DNA of 64,000 nt from Tessaracoccus oleiagri (GTDB taxonomy: Bacteria > Actinomycetota > Actinomycetes > Propionibacteriales > Propionibacteriaceae), in assembly GCF_900103275.1 (NCBI RefSeq), contig NZ_FNGP01000003.1:496001-560000 (forward strand). Reading direction: 5' to 3'. Positions 20,696 through 28,751 of this stretch are shown piece after piece. The position numbers were made by a program, and so were the translations under genes. How positions within the stretch are numbered: the stretch's first letter is position 1; each line of letters opens with the position of its first letter. The notes under the pieces were generated by a model. That model was not told the origin of the DNA. It saw nothing but the letters and a program-made list of their open reading frames with translations, and did not search any database.

Positions 20696-20721
20696 GAAAC
20701 ACCCATTCGAAAATGTGTTGC
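20696..20721 (+). promoter_or_regulatory. Two overlapping degenerate LexA-like boxes before the small membrane protein
   Basis: Box A at 20696-20709 (GAAACACCCATTCG) differs from the reverse LexA consensus at one position. Box B at 20708-20721 (CGAAAATGTGTTGC) equals the lexA box at 12 of 14 positions. Box B overlaps the -35 TTGCAT at 20718, a good place for repression. The two boxes share two bases, so they may bind LexA cooperatively or exclusively. Confidence 0.6.
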
Positions 20722-20747
20722 ATTTGGGCGGCGGCTCGGGTTAGACT
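20718..20747 (+). promoter_or_regulatory. Promoter of the small membrane protein gene
   Basis: TTGCAT (20718-20723) and TAGACT (20742-20747) are 18 bases apart. Transcription would begin near 20754 and give a leader of about 35 bases with AGAGGGG before the ATG. LexA-like boxes overlap the -35, and a GTAC palindrome covers the predicted start. Confidence 0.6.
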
Positions 20748-20752
20748 CTAAT

Positions 20753-20766
20753 CGTACAAACGTACG
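20753..20766. repeat. Perfect palindrome CGTAC-N4-GTACG at the predicted start site
   Basis: Five-base perfect arms, CGTAC (20753-20757) and GTACG (20762-20766), flank AAAC. The spacing equals that of a LexA box (CGAAC-N4-GTTCG), but both half sites have GTAC instead of GAAC/GTTC. It covers the expected transcription start of the gene at 20789 and could be an operator of a further regulator. Confidence 0.45.
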
Positions 20767-20788
20767 GCATCGGTTGAGAGGGGTAGTC

Positions 20789-21115
20789 ATGAGCACCAAC
20801 GCGATGAATGCACTGGGCGGTACGACGCGGGCGCCGCGCCGCCGCCGTGGCGAGGCCGCCGGGCGCCCCGTGGTCGCCCACCCGCCGCGCGCGGGCCGTG
20901 GCATCGCCCGTGGTCGCGTCGAGTCGTGCGTCGTGCACCGGACGCCGGTCGTGCCCCGCGCAGGGCTGGTCCAGCGACTGAAGGTCGCTGTGCTGGGCGT
21001 CATCGCGGTCGCCGGGGCCGTGGTCGGGGTCACGGGTTACGCGGCAGCATTGGGTCCCGATCCGGTCGCCGACGCGGTTCAGGGCGAGGCCGCCTGGTCG
21101 CACGTCGAGAAGTAG
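20789..21115 (+). CDS. Small single-pass membrane protein in the lexA-nrdR interval (SOS cell-division inhibitor position)
   Basis: The product is 108 residues. Residues 1-60 are arginine-rich and disordered (RAPRRRRGEAAGRP). One membrane helix follows at about 65-88 (VAVLGVIAVAGAVVGVTGYAAAL), then an external tail of only about 20 residues ending WSHVEK. In other actinobacteria the gene between lexA and nrdR encodes an SOS-induced LysM protein that blocks or hydrolyses septal wall (Rv2719c/ChiZ; compare Bacillus YneA and Corynebacterium DivS). Here the anchor is kept but no LysM domain follows, and no LysM sequence is found after the stop. LexA-like boxes lie at its promoter. A role as division inhibitor is inference from position and regulation. 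Confidence 0.72.
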   Translation: MSTNAMNALGGTTRAPRRRRGEAAGRPVVAHPPRAGRGIARGRVESCVVHRTPVVPRAGLVQRLKVAVLGVIAVAGAVVGVTGYAAALGPDPVADAVQGEAAWSHVEK

Positions 21116-21136
21116 TCGGAGACACGCCGACAGGGG

Positions 21137-21165
21137 TTGACCTGCCCCCCGGCAGTGCGTACGGT
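21137..21165 (+). promoter_or_regulatory. Promoter of the nrdR-nrdJ operon
   Basis: TTGACC (21137-21142) and TACGGT (21160-21165) are separated by 17 bases, a near-consensus housekeeping promoter. The first NrdR-type box begins five bases after the -10 and so covers the start site. The leader to the nrdR GTG is about 100 bases, too short for a cobalamin riboswitch. Confidence 0.65.
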
Positions 21166-21170
21166 AATCC

Positions 21171-21183
21171 CTACATCTAGTAG
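21171..21183 (+). promoter_or_regulatory. NrdR-type box 1
   Basis: CTAC-ATCTA-GTAG is an inverted repeat of the form seen in actinobacterial NrdR boxes (core CTACAT-TAGTG/TAGTAG). It covers the predicted transcription start of nrdR-nrdJ. A second copy lies 63 bases downstream, centre to centre. Confidence 0.65.
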
Positions 21184-21233
21184 TCACATCAGTGTCATTT
21201 CCCAATCCCTTGTGTTTGGGCATGGGGCGGGGT

Positions 21234-21246
21234 GTACTGGATGTAG
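21234..21246 (-). promoter_or_regulatory. NrdR-type box 2
   Basis: On the minus strand this reads CTAC-ATCCA-GTAC, matching box 1 in 11 of 13 positions. The distance from box 1 is 63 bases, six helical turns, so both boxes face the same side of DNA. NrdR boxes usually sit about three turns apart. Confidence 0.58.
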
Positions 21247-21275
21247 GACGCTCCAACGTATGAGAGAGACACGCC

Positions 21276-21794
21276 GTGCACTGCCCATTCTGCCGCCATC
21301 CCGACACTCGTGTCGCGGACTCGCGCGCGGCCGATGACGGGGCGACGATCCGGCGCCGCCGGGTCTGCAGCGCGTGCGACCGCAAGTTCACCACGGTGGA
21401 GCAGGTCGTGCTGCATGTGGTGAAGCGCTGCGGCGTACTGGAGCCGTTCAGCAGGGACAAGATCATCAACGGCGTGACGAAGGCCTGTCAGGGTCGCCCG
21501 GTGACGGCGGACCAGGTGGCCGCACTCGGCCAGCAGGTCGAGGAGGCACTCCGCGCCTCGGGCAGCGCCGAGATCCCCGCGGAGGAGGTCGGCGTCGCGA
21601 TCCTCGGCCCCTTGGCCGAGCTCGACCCCGTCGCCTACCTGCGGTTCGCGAGCGTCTACAAGAACTTCGAGTCCGTCGACGACTTCGCCAAGGAGATCGC
21701 CGACATGATGGACCAGGCGCCGGCCGTGCCGGAACCCGCCATCACCAGACGTGGCGCCGGCGCCACCCCCACCCAAGAACCACTAATCGGCTGA
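21276..21794 (+). CDS. nrdR: Transcriptional repressor NrdR
   Basis: NrdR represses ribonucleotide reductase genes when dATP is high. The 172-residue product has the N-terminal zinc ribbon with C3, C6, C31 and C34 (MHCPFC...[15 protein letters not shown]) and an ATP-cone domain ([24 protein letters not shown] to about residue 135). It starts with GTG. The C-terminal 20 residues are a variable tail. It precedes its target nrdJ by 19 bases in one operon, and two NrdR-type boxes lie upstream. Confidence 0.95.
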   Translation: MHCPFCRHPDTRVADSRAADDGATIRRRRVCSACDRKFTTVEQVVLHVVKRCGVLEPFSRDKIINGVTKACQGRPVTADQVAALGQQVEEALRASGSAEIPAEEVGVAILGPLAELDPVAYLRFASVYKNFESVDDFAKEIADMMDQAPAVPEPAITRRGAGATPTQEPLIG

Positions 21795-21813
21795 GAGCAA
21801 CGGAGAGGAAATC

Positions 21814-24660
21814 ATGACGGCGACTGCGACCAAGGCCACATCCCGACGCAAGACACCCAAGGAGGGGGTCGGCCACGGCCTGACCATCGAGCGGGTCTTC
21901 ACCACCGAGGGCGTCCACCCTTACGACGAGGTGCAGTGGGAGCTCCGTGACGTCGTGCAGACGAACTGGAAGACGGGCGAGAACGTCTTCGAGCAGCGCG
22001 GCGTCGAGTTCCCGACCGAGTGGAGCCTGAACGCGTCGACGATCGTGACGACGAAGTACTTCCGTGGCGCGCTCGGCACCGCCCAGCGTGAGGCGAGCCT
22101 GCGCACGCTCATCGACCGCGTGGTGGGCAAGTACACCGAGGCCGGCAAGCAGTACGGCTACTTCGCCACCGACGCCGACGCCGAGATCTTCGACCACGAA
22201 CTCACCTGGATGCTGCTCCACCAGGTCTTCTCCTTCAACTCGCCCGTGTGGTTCAACGTCGGCACCCCCTCTCCGCAGCAGGTCAGCGCCTGCTTCATCC
22301 TCTCCGTCGACGACTCCATGGACTCGATCCTCAACTGGTACAAGGAGGAGGGCTTCATCTTCAAGGGCGGCTCCGGCGCGGGCCTCAACCTCTCCCGCAT
22401 CCGGTCCTCCAAGGAACTCCTGAGCTCCGGCGGCACCGCCTCCGGCCCGGTCTCCTTCATGCGCGGCGCCGACGCCTCCGCCGGCACCATCAAGTCCGGT
22501 GGCGCCACCCGTCGCGCCGCCAAGATGGTGGTCCTCGACGTCGACCACCCGGACATCGAGGAGTTCGTCGAGACGAAGGCGCGCGAGGAGGACAAGATCC
22601 GCGCCCTGCGTGACGCCGGTTTCGACATGGACCTGGGCGGCAAGGACATCACCTCCGTCCAGTACCAGAACGCCAACAACTCGGTCCGCGTCAACGACGA
22701 GTTCATGCGCGCGGTCGAGGAGGGCACCCGCTTCGGGCTCCGTTCCCGCACCACCGGTGAGGTCATCGAGGAGGTCGACGCCCGCGACATGTTCGGCAAG
22801 ATCGCCAAGGCCGCGTGGGAGTGCGCCGACCCCGGCATCCAGTACGACGACACCATCAACGCCTGGCACACCAACCCCGAGACCGGCCGCATCACGGCCT
22901 CCAACCCGTGCTCGGAATACATGAGCCTGGACAACAGCTCGTGCAACCTGGCGTCACTCAACCTGATGAAGTTCCTCGGCGACGACGACCGCTTCGACGT
23001 CGAGAAGTTCGTGAAGGCCGTCGAGCTCATCATCACCGCGATGGACATCTCGATCAGCTTCGCCGACTTCCCGACGGAGGCCATCGGCCAGACGACGCGC
23101 GACTTCCGCCAACTGGGCATCGGCTACGCCAACCTCGGCGCGCTCCTGATGGCCACCGGCAAGGGCTACGACACCGACGGCGGGCGCTCCACCGCGGCCG
23201 CGATCACGTCGCTGATGACCGGCACCGCCTACCGCCGTTCCGCCGAGCTCGCGGCGGCCGTCGGCCCCTACGCCGGCTACGCCCGCAACGCGGAGGCGCA
23301 CCAGAAGGTGATGCGCAAGCACCAGGCCGCCAACGACGACCTGCGCGTCCTCGAGGACGACAAGGCCATCCACGCCGAGGCCACCCGCGAGTGGGAGCAG
23401 GTCATCGCCCTCGGGGCCGAGAACGGCTTCCGCAACGCGCAGGCCTCGCTGCTGGCGCCCACCGGCACCATCGGCTTCATGATGGACTGCGACACCACCG
23501 GCATCGAGCCGGACTTCTCGCTCGTGAAGTTCAAGAAGCTCGTCGGCGGCGGCTCCATGCAGATCGTCAACCAGACCGTGCCGCGGGCGCTGCGTCGCTT
23601 CGGCTACACCGACCAGCAGGTCGCGGAGATCGTCGACTACATCAGCAACCACGGTCACGTGATCGACGCCCCGCACCTGCAGCCGAAGCACTACGAGGTG
23701 TTCGACACCGCGATGGGGCAGCGCGCCATCAAGCCGATGGGTCACGTCCGCATGATGGCCGCGGTGCAGCCGTTCCTGTCCGGAGCGATCTCAAAGACCG
23801 TCAACCTGCCCGAGACGGCGACGGTGGAGGAGATCGCCGACGTCTACATGCAGGGCTGGAAGCTCGGCCTGAAGGCGCTCGCCGTCTACCGCGACAACTG
23901 CAAGGTCGGCCAGCCGCTCTCCGACGGCAAGAAGAAGGAGGAGCCAAAGGTCGAGACGGTCGTCGAGGAGAAGGTCGTCGAGAAGATCGTCTACCGGCCC
24001 AAGCGCGAGCGGCTGCCGAAGTCGCGCGCGTCGCGGACCACGAGCTTCTCCGTCAGCGGCGCCGAGGGCTACATGACCTCGGGCGCCTACGAGGACGGCC
24101 GCCTGGGTGAGGTGTTCCTCAAGCTCGGCAAGCAGGGCTCCACCCTCGCCGGCGTGATGGACGCGTTCTCGATCGCGGTCTCGATCGGCCTGCAGTACGG
24201 CGTGCCGCTCGAGAGTTTCGTCCAGAAGTTCACGAACCTGAAGTTCGAGCCCGCCGGCATGACCGACGACCCGGACATCCGCATCGCGCAGTCGTTCATG
24301 GACTACATCTTCCGCCGCCTGGCGCTGGACTACCTGTCCTTCGACGACCGCGCCGAGCTGGGCATCTACACGGCCGCCGAGCGCGCCCGCTACGTCGAGA
24401 CCGGCTCCTACCTCTCCGAGGAGGACGAGGCCGCGATGCCCGAGTCCGAACAGCTGCGCAACGACGCCGCGGACGACTTCAACGTCGACGGTGCCCGCCA
24501 GCCGTCGTTGATCGATGCCCACACCACCGCCGAGCTGCTGGAGAACCTGACCGGACACGCCGTCGACGCGCCGCTGTGCATGACCTGCGGCACCAAGATG
24601 CGCCCCTCGGGCTCCTGCTACGTCTGCGAGGGCTGCGGCTCCACCAGCGGTTGCAGCTGA
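21814..24660 (+). CDS. nrdJ: Vitamin B12-dependent (class II) ribonucleotide reductase
   Basis: This adenosylcobalamin-dependent enzyme reduces ribonucleotides to deoxyribonucleotides with or without oxygen. The 948-residue product shows the reductase barrel with SACFILSVDDSMDSI, GSGAGLNLSRIRSS, NPCSEYMSLDNSSCNLASLNLMKF and LLAPTGTIGFMMDCDTTGIEPDFSLVKFKKL. Its C-terminus has a cysteine-rich zinc motif (CMTCGTKM...CYVCEGCGSTSGC) that supplies the redox cysteines. GGAGAGGAAA precedes the ATG. No NrdAB gene is in the window. A strong hairpin follows 19 bases after the stop. Confidence 0.97.
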   Translation: MTATATKATSRRKTPKEGVGHGLTIERVFTTEGVHPYDEVQWELRDVVQTNWKTGENVFEQRGVEFPTEWSLNASTIVTTKYFRGALGTAQREASLRTLIDRVVGKYTEAGKQYGYFATDADAEIFDHELTWMLLHQVFSFNSPVWFNVGTPSPQQVSACFILSVDDSMDSILNWYKEEGFIFKGGSGAGLNLSRIRSSKELLSSGGTASGPVSFMRGADASAGTIKSGGATRRAAKMVVLDVDHPDIEEFVETKAREEDKIRALRDAGFDMDLGGKDITSVQYQNANNSVRVNDEFMRAVEEGTRFGLRSRTTGEVIEEVDARDMFGKIAKAAWECADPGIQYDDTINAWHTNPETGRITASNPCSEYMSLDNSSCNLASLNLMKFLGDDDRFDVEKFVKAVELIITAMDISISFADFPTEAIGQTTRDFRQLGIGYANLGALLMATGKGYDTDGGRSTAAAITSLMTGTAYRRSAELAAAVGPYAGYARNAEAHQKVMRKHQAANDDLRVLEDDKAIHAEATREWEQVIALGAENGFRNAQASLLAPTGTIGFMMDCDTTGIEPDFSLVKFKKLVGGGSMQIVNQTVPRALRRFGYTDQQVAEIVDYISNHGHVIDAPHLQPKHYEVFDTAMGQRAIKPMGHVRMMAAVQPFLSGAISKTVNLPETATVEEIADVYMQGWKLGLKALAVYRDNCKVGQPLSDGKKKEEPKVETVVEEKVVEKIVYRPKRERLPKSRASRTTSFSVSGAEGYMTSGAYEDGRLGEVFLKLGKQGSTLAGVMDAFSIAVSIGLQYGVPLESFVQKFTNLKFEPAGMTDDPDIRIAQSFMDYIFRRLALDYLSFDDRAELGIYTAAERARYVETGSYLSEEDEAAMPESEQLRNDAADDFNVDGARQPSLIDAHTTAELLENLTGHAVDAPLCMTCGTKMRPSGSCYVCEGCGSTSGCS

Positions 24661-24678
24661 CCGATCGAGTGAGCGAGC

Positions 24679-24713
24679 AGGCCCGCGGTCCGGTGATCCC
24701 GGGGCGCGGGCCT
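24679..24713 (+). terminator. Hairpin terminator after nrdJ
   Basis: Perfect 9-base arms, AGGCCCGCG (24679-24687) and CGCGGGCCT (24705-24713), enclose a 17-base loop that can pair further. No T-run follows, as is common in actinobacteria. It separates nrdJ from the SRPBCC gene. Confidence 0.65.
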
Positions 24714-24736
24714 CTCCGCACCATCAGGAGGTTGTC

Positions 24737-25174
24737 GTGAGTGTCGACGTCACGGTCGAGACGATCATCAGGCGCCCGGTCGACGTAGTCGCGGGTTACG
24801 CGGCGGACCCGGCCAATGCGCCGTCCTGGTACGCCAACATCGAGTCGGTCGAGTGGCGGACTGCTCCTCCCCTGGCGATCGGGACCGAGGTCGACTTCGT
24901 GGCGCGGTTCCTCGGGAAGCGACTCGCGTACACCTACCGGTTCGCCGAGTACGTGCCGGGGGAGCGGCTGGTCATGTCCACTGCGCAGGGCCCGTTCCCG
25001 ATGGAGACGACGTACACCTGGCGCAGCGTCCCAGGCGGGACGCGGATGAGCCTTCGGAATCGGGGGGAGCCGGCTGGCCTGCTCCGCGTGGCGGGGAGTG
25101 TGGCCGCGGCTGCGGTCCGACGCGCCACCACGAAGGACCTCGCCCGTCTCAAGGCGGTTCTGGAGCAGGGCTGA
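24737..25174 (+). CDS. SRPBCC (START/Bet v1-like) family protein
   Basis: The 145-residue protein belongs to the helix-grip superfamily that binds hydrophobic ligands. It opens with VDVTVETIIRRPVDVVAGYAADPANAPSWYANIESVEWRT, the typical strand-helix-helix start, and has the GTEVDFVARFLGKRLAYTYRFAEYVPGERLVMST strands and a long C-terminal helix (DLARLKAVLEQG). It starts at GTG 24737 behind a strong AGGAGG. The ligand and pathway are unknown. It lies alone between the nrdJ terminator and the rhodanese gene. Confidence 0.8.
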   Translation: MSVDVTVETIIRRPVDVVAGYAADPANAPSWYANIESVEWRTAPPLAIGTEVDFVARFLGKRLAYTYRFAEYVPGERLVMSTAQGPFPMETTYTWRSVPGGTRMSLRNRGEPAGLLRVAGSVAAAAVRRATTKDLARLKAVLEQG

Positions 25175-25204
25175 GCCCTCGTGCCGGTCCACTAGATTGG
25201 GCCC

Positions 25205-26002
25205 ATGATCGATCCCGTGGTGACAGTGGGCTGGCTGGCCCTGCAGACCGACGTGCGCCTCGTCGATGTCCGTTGGTACCTGGACGGGCGCAGCGGCGCG
25301 GACGCCTACGCCGCCGGCCACGTCCCGGGCGCAGTGTTCCTCGACCTCGACGAGTGGCTCACCGCCACGCCCTCACCTGAGGAGGGCCGCCATCCGCTGC
25401 CGGGCCCGGAGCGGTTCGCTGAGGGGTTGCGTCGCGCCGGTATCGACGATGACACGGTCGTCGTGGCGTACGACGACGCCGGCGGCGCCACCGCCGCCCG
25501 GCTCGTGTGGCTGTTGCGGGTGCTCGGCCACGACGCCGCGCTCCTCGACGGGGGACTGCAGGCCTGGCCCGGGGACCTCTCCACGGAGCCGTCCGTCCCG
25601 GAGCCCGGCAACTTCTCGGCCCAGCCCTGGCCGGCCGAGGCATTCGTGGGCATCGACGACGTGACCGGTGCTCCATTCCTCGTCGACGTCCGGGCCGCGG
25701 AGCGCTACCGCGGCGAGACGGAACCGGTCGACGCCCGCGCGGGCCACGTCCCGGGCGCGATCAACCTGCCCACCACCGGCAACCTCGGGGAGGACGGCCG
25801 CTTCCTCTCGCCGGACACCCTCAAGACCCGCTACGCGGGGGTGGGGATCCACAAGGCGTCCGAGGTCGTTGCCTACTGCGGCTCCGGGGTCAATGCCTGC
25901 CACGCGCTGCTGGCGATGGAGCACGCTGGGCTGGGGCGGGGGCGCCTCTACCCGGGCTCCTGGTCGCAGTGGGCGGCCACCGACCGCCCGATGGAGACCT
26001 GA
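25205..26002 (+). CDS. Sulfurtransferase with tandem rhodanese domains
   Basis: The 265-residue product has two rhodanese domains. The first, to about residue 130 (VRLVDVRWYLDG, AAGHVPGAVFLDLD), lacks the catalytic cysteine. The second carries C225 in VAYCGSGVNACHAL, the active loop. CGSG is closer to 3-mercaptopyruvate sulfurtransferases (CGSGVTA) than to thiosulfate sulfurtransferases (CRxGxx). TAGATT lies 6 bases before the ATG, suggesting a leaderless transcript. Confidence 0.9.
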   Translation: MIDPVVTVGWLALQTDVRLVDVRWYLDGRSGADAYAAGHVPGAVFLDLDEWLTATPSPEEGRHPLPGPERFAEGLRRAGIDDDTVVVAYDDAGGATAARLVWLLRVLGHDAALLDGGLQAWPGDLSTEPSVPEPGNFSAQPWPAEAFVGIDDVTGAPFLVDVRAAERYRGETEPVDARAGHVPGAINLPTTGNLGEDGRFLSPDTLKTRYAGVGIHKASEVVAYCGSGVNACHALLAMEHAGLGRGRLYPGSWSQWAATDRPMET

Positions 26003-26010
26003 GCCGAGCG

Positions 26011-26796
26011 TCAGGCCGCGGCCTCGTCCAGCAGTGTGCACAGGCGGTCCGCGAACCGGGCCGCGGGGGCGCCGTCGACGATGTCATGGTCGACGCTGAC
26101 CGTGAGGTTGAGGTAGGTCCTCGGCCGGGCGCTACCGTCGATCCAGGCCGGGCGGGTCTCCATCCCCCCGACGGCCACCATGAGCGTCGGCATCGAGATG
26201 GGGATGGCCCACCCTCCTTGGGGCCCGAACATGCCCACGGCGCTCAGCCCCACGGTCCCGCCCAGCTTTCGGAACAGCTCCGGGCGCCGCCGGAGGTACC
26301 ACCAGAAGGGGGCGCGGCTCGCGGCCGGTAGCGCGAGGAACCGCTCCATCGCGCGCAGGAAGCGGTCGTCCTGCGGTTCGGGCCGCTGGGCTGCGCGCAA
26401 CTCGTCGTGGATCTCTCGGGGCGACTTCGCCTGCGCAGCCCGGATGATGTGCGGCTTGACGATGGAATGGTCCTCCAGACGCACCTCGATCTGCGTGTTG
26501 ATGTCGACGTCGTCGAAGACCCGCACCCGACGGCCGACGGGCAGTGCATGGAGCATCGGGTTCTCGGCCACCGCGACGCCGATCGCGTGGGCGACCGATG
26601 CGGTGACGGAAAGCGGCTGGGCCCCGGCAGCACGGACGGCTGCACGACGCGCCATCAGCCGCGTGACGTCCGCCTGGAACAGCCCGTGGATCACGCGCTT
26701 GCGCTGCCCGACGCGCAACACGTCGATGTAACCCTGCCGGACGACGGGCACCCGCACCCAGCGTCCGGGCGACGCCTTCGTCCCCATGTCTCCCAT
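26011..26796 (-). CDS. Stand-alone 2-oxoacid dehydrogenase E2-type acyltransferase domain
   Basis: The 261-residue product is a single catalytic domain of the dihydrolipoyl acyltransferase family. The active-site motif [13 protein letters not shown] (DHxxxDG form) is at the C-terminus, and [31 protein letters not shown] at the start matches the domain's beginning. Lipoyl and E1/E3-binding domains are absent, and no E1 or E3 gene is near. It may therefore transfer acyl groups in another pathway, or be a small-molecule acyltransferase as suggested for similar actinobacterial proteins. ATG 26787 is an alternative start. Confidence 0.78.
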   Translation of the reverse strand: MGDMGTKASPGRWVRVPVVRQGYIDVLRVGQRKRVIHGLFQADVTRLMARRAAVRAAGAQPLSVTASVAHAIGVAVAENPMLHALPVGRRVRVFDDVDINTQIEVRLEDHSIVKPHIIRAAQAKSPREIHDELRAAQRPEPQDDRFLRAMERFLALPAASRAPFWWYLRRRPELFRKLGGTVGLSAVGMFGPQGGWAIPISMPTLMVAVGGMETRPAWIDGSARPRTYLNLTVSVDHDIVDGAPAARFADRLCTLLDEAAA

Positions 26797-26897
26797 TTCA
26801 GCACGGCGACGCCCATCGCGCGGACGCGACCCGGGGTATCCGCGCGCGGGGCGGTAGGGTGATCGGCGACCTTCCCACTACCCAGGAGCACGCGTCC

Positions 26898-28751
26898 ATG
26901 CCCGCACTTCGTTCCCGCACCAGCACCCACGGCCGCAACATGGCCGGAGCGCGCGCCCTCTGGCGTGCGACGGGCATGGGGGAGAACGACTTCGGCAAGC
27001 CGATCATCGCGGTGGCGAACTCGTTCACGCAGTTCGTGCCGGGCCACGTGCACCTGCGCGACATGGGCCGCCTGGTGAGCGGCGCCATCAGTGAGGCCGG
27101 CGCCGTCGGCCGGGAGTTCAACACCATCGCCGTCGACGACGGCATCGCCATGGGCCACGGCGGCATGCTGTACTCGCTGCCCAGCCGGGAGCTCATCGCC
27201 GACTCGATCGAGTACATGGTCAACGCCCACTGCGCCGACGGGCTCGTCTGCATCTCCAACTGCGACAAGATCACCCCGGGCATGTTCCTCGCCGCGCTGC
27301 GGCTCAACATCCCGACGGTGTTCGTCTCCGGCGGCCCCATGGAGTCGGGCAAGGCGATCGTCAAGGACGACGGCAGCGTCACCCCGAACCTGAACCTCAT
27401 CAACGCGATGATCAGCGCCGTCGACGACAGCGTGTCCGACGAGGAGCTGCAGCGCATCGAGGAGAACGCCTGCCCGACGTGCGGCTCCTGCTCCGGCATG
27501 TTCACCGCCAACTCGATGAACTGCCTGCTCGAGGCGATCGGGCTGGCGCTGCCCGGCAACGGTTCCACCCTCGCCACGCAAGCCGCTCGCAAGGACCTCT
27601 TCCTGAACGCCGGCAAGCTGATCGTGGAGCTCGTCAAGAAGTACTACGAGCAGGACGACGAGTCGGTCCTGCCGCGCTCCGTCGCGACGAGGGCCGCGTT
27701 CATGAACGCCATGAAGCTCGACGTCGCCATGGGCGGCTCGACGAACACCGTCCTCCACCTGCTGGCCGCGGCGCAGGAGGCGGGTGTCGACTTCACCCTC
27801 GACGACATCGACGCCATCAGCCGCGAGGTGCCGTGCATCTCCAAGGTGGCCCCGAACTCCGAGAAGTTCCACATGGAGGACGTGCACCGGGCGGGCGGTA
27901 TCCCCGCGCTCCTTGGTGAGCTCCACCGCGCGGGCAAGCTCGACGAGGACGTGAGCTGCGTCCACTCGGAGTCGCTGCAGCGCTGGCTCGACGACTGGGA
28001 CATCCGCGGCGGCAAGGCCACCGACGAGGCGCTGGAGCTCTTCCACGCCGCGCCCGGGGGAGTTCGGACCACGGAGGCCTTCTCCACGACCAATCGCTGG
28101 GAGACCCTGGACACCGATGCGGCCGAGGGCTGCATCCGCAGCCTTGAGCACGCGTACACCGTGGACGGCGGACTCGCGGTCCTCAAGGGCAACCTGGCCC
28201 CTGACGGCGCCGTGGTGAAGACGGCCGGCGTCCCCGAGTCCCAGTGGGAGTTCACCGGCACCGCCGTCGTCGCCGAGTCGGAGGACGAGGCCGTCGAGGC
28301 GATCCTGCACGGCCGCGTGAAGGAGGGGGACTTCGTCGTCGTCCGCTACGAGGGCCCCAAGGGCGGCCCCGGGATGCAGGAGATGCTCTACCCGACGGCG
28401 TACCTCAAGGGCGTGGGGCTCGGGCCCAAGTGTGCGCTGGTCACCGACGGCCGCTTCTCCGGGGGTTCCTCGGGGCTCTCGATCGGGCACGTGTCGCCCG
28501 AGGCCGCGTCGGGGGGCACGATCGGGCTCGTCGAGGACGGCGACACCATCACCGTCTCCATCCCCGAGCGGTCGATCACCCTCAACGTGGACGACGAGAC
28601 GCTCGCGGAGCGCCGCCGCGCCGCCGACGAGCGGGGCTGGCAGCCGCGGAACCGGGAGCGGGTCGTGTCGCAGGCGCTGCGCATCTACGGCGCGCTGGCC
28701 CAGTCGGCCGACAAGGGGGCCGCGCGGCGGTTCGACGGCGCGATCGGCTAG
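26898..28751 (+). CDS. ilvD: Dihydroxy-acid dehydratase
   Basis: IlvD is the iron-sulfur enzyme that dehydrates dihydroxy acids in valine, leucine and isoleucine synthesis. The 617-residue product equals the usual length. Cluster cysteines appear in [10 protein letters not shown] and [31 protein letters not shown] and [21 protein letters not shown] are also typical. The start ATG 26898 follows AGGAG; an upstream ATG at 26859 is rejected. TAGGGT at 26855-26860 is a likely -10. The end overlaps corA by four bases tail-to-tail. Confidence 0.97.
   Translation: MPALRSRTSTHGRNMAGARALWRATGMGENDFGKPIIAVANSFTQFVPGHVHLRDMGRLVSGAISEAGAVGREFNTIAVDDGIAMGHGGMLYSLPSRELIADSIEYMVNAHCADGLVCISNCDKITPGMFLAALRLNIPTVFVSGGPMESGKAIVKDDGSVTPNLNLINAMISAVDDSVSDEELQRIEENACPTCGSCSGMFTANSMNCLLEAIGLALPGNGSTLATQAARKDLFLNAGKLIVELVKKYYEQDDESVLPRSVATRAAFMNAMKLDVAMGGSTNTVLHLLAAAQEAGVDFTLDDIDAISREVPCISKVAPNSEKFHMEDVHRAGGIPALLGELHRAGKLDEDVSCVHSESLQRWLDDWDIRGGKATDEALELFHAAPGGVRTTEAFSTTNRWETLDTDAAEGCIRSLEHAYTVDGGLAVLKGNLAPDGAVVKTAGVPESQWEFTGTAVVAESEDEAVEAILHGRVKEGDFVVVRYEGPKGGPGMQEMLYPTAYLKGVGLGPKCALVTDGRFSGGSSGLSIGHVSPEAASGGTIGLVEDGDTITVSIPERSITLNVDDETLAERRRAADERGWQPRNRERVVSQALRIYGALAQSADKGAARRFDGAIG

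Noticed and set aside
21116-21275. Cobalamin riboswitch before nrdR-nrdJ
   Set aside because: The gap of 160 bases contains a promoter and two NrdR-type boxes and no B12-box motif. The transcribed leader is too short.
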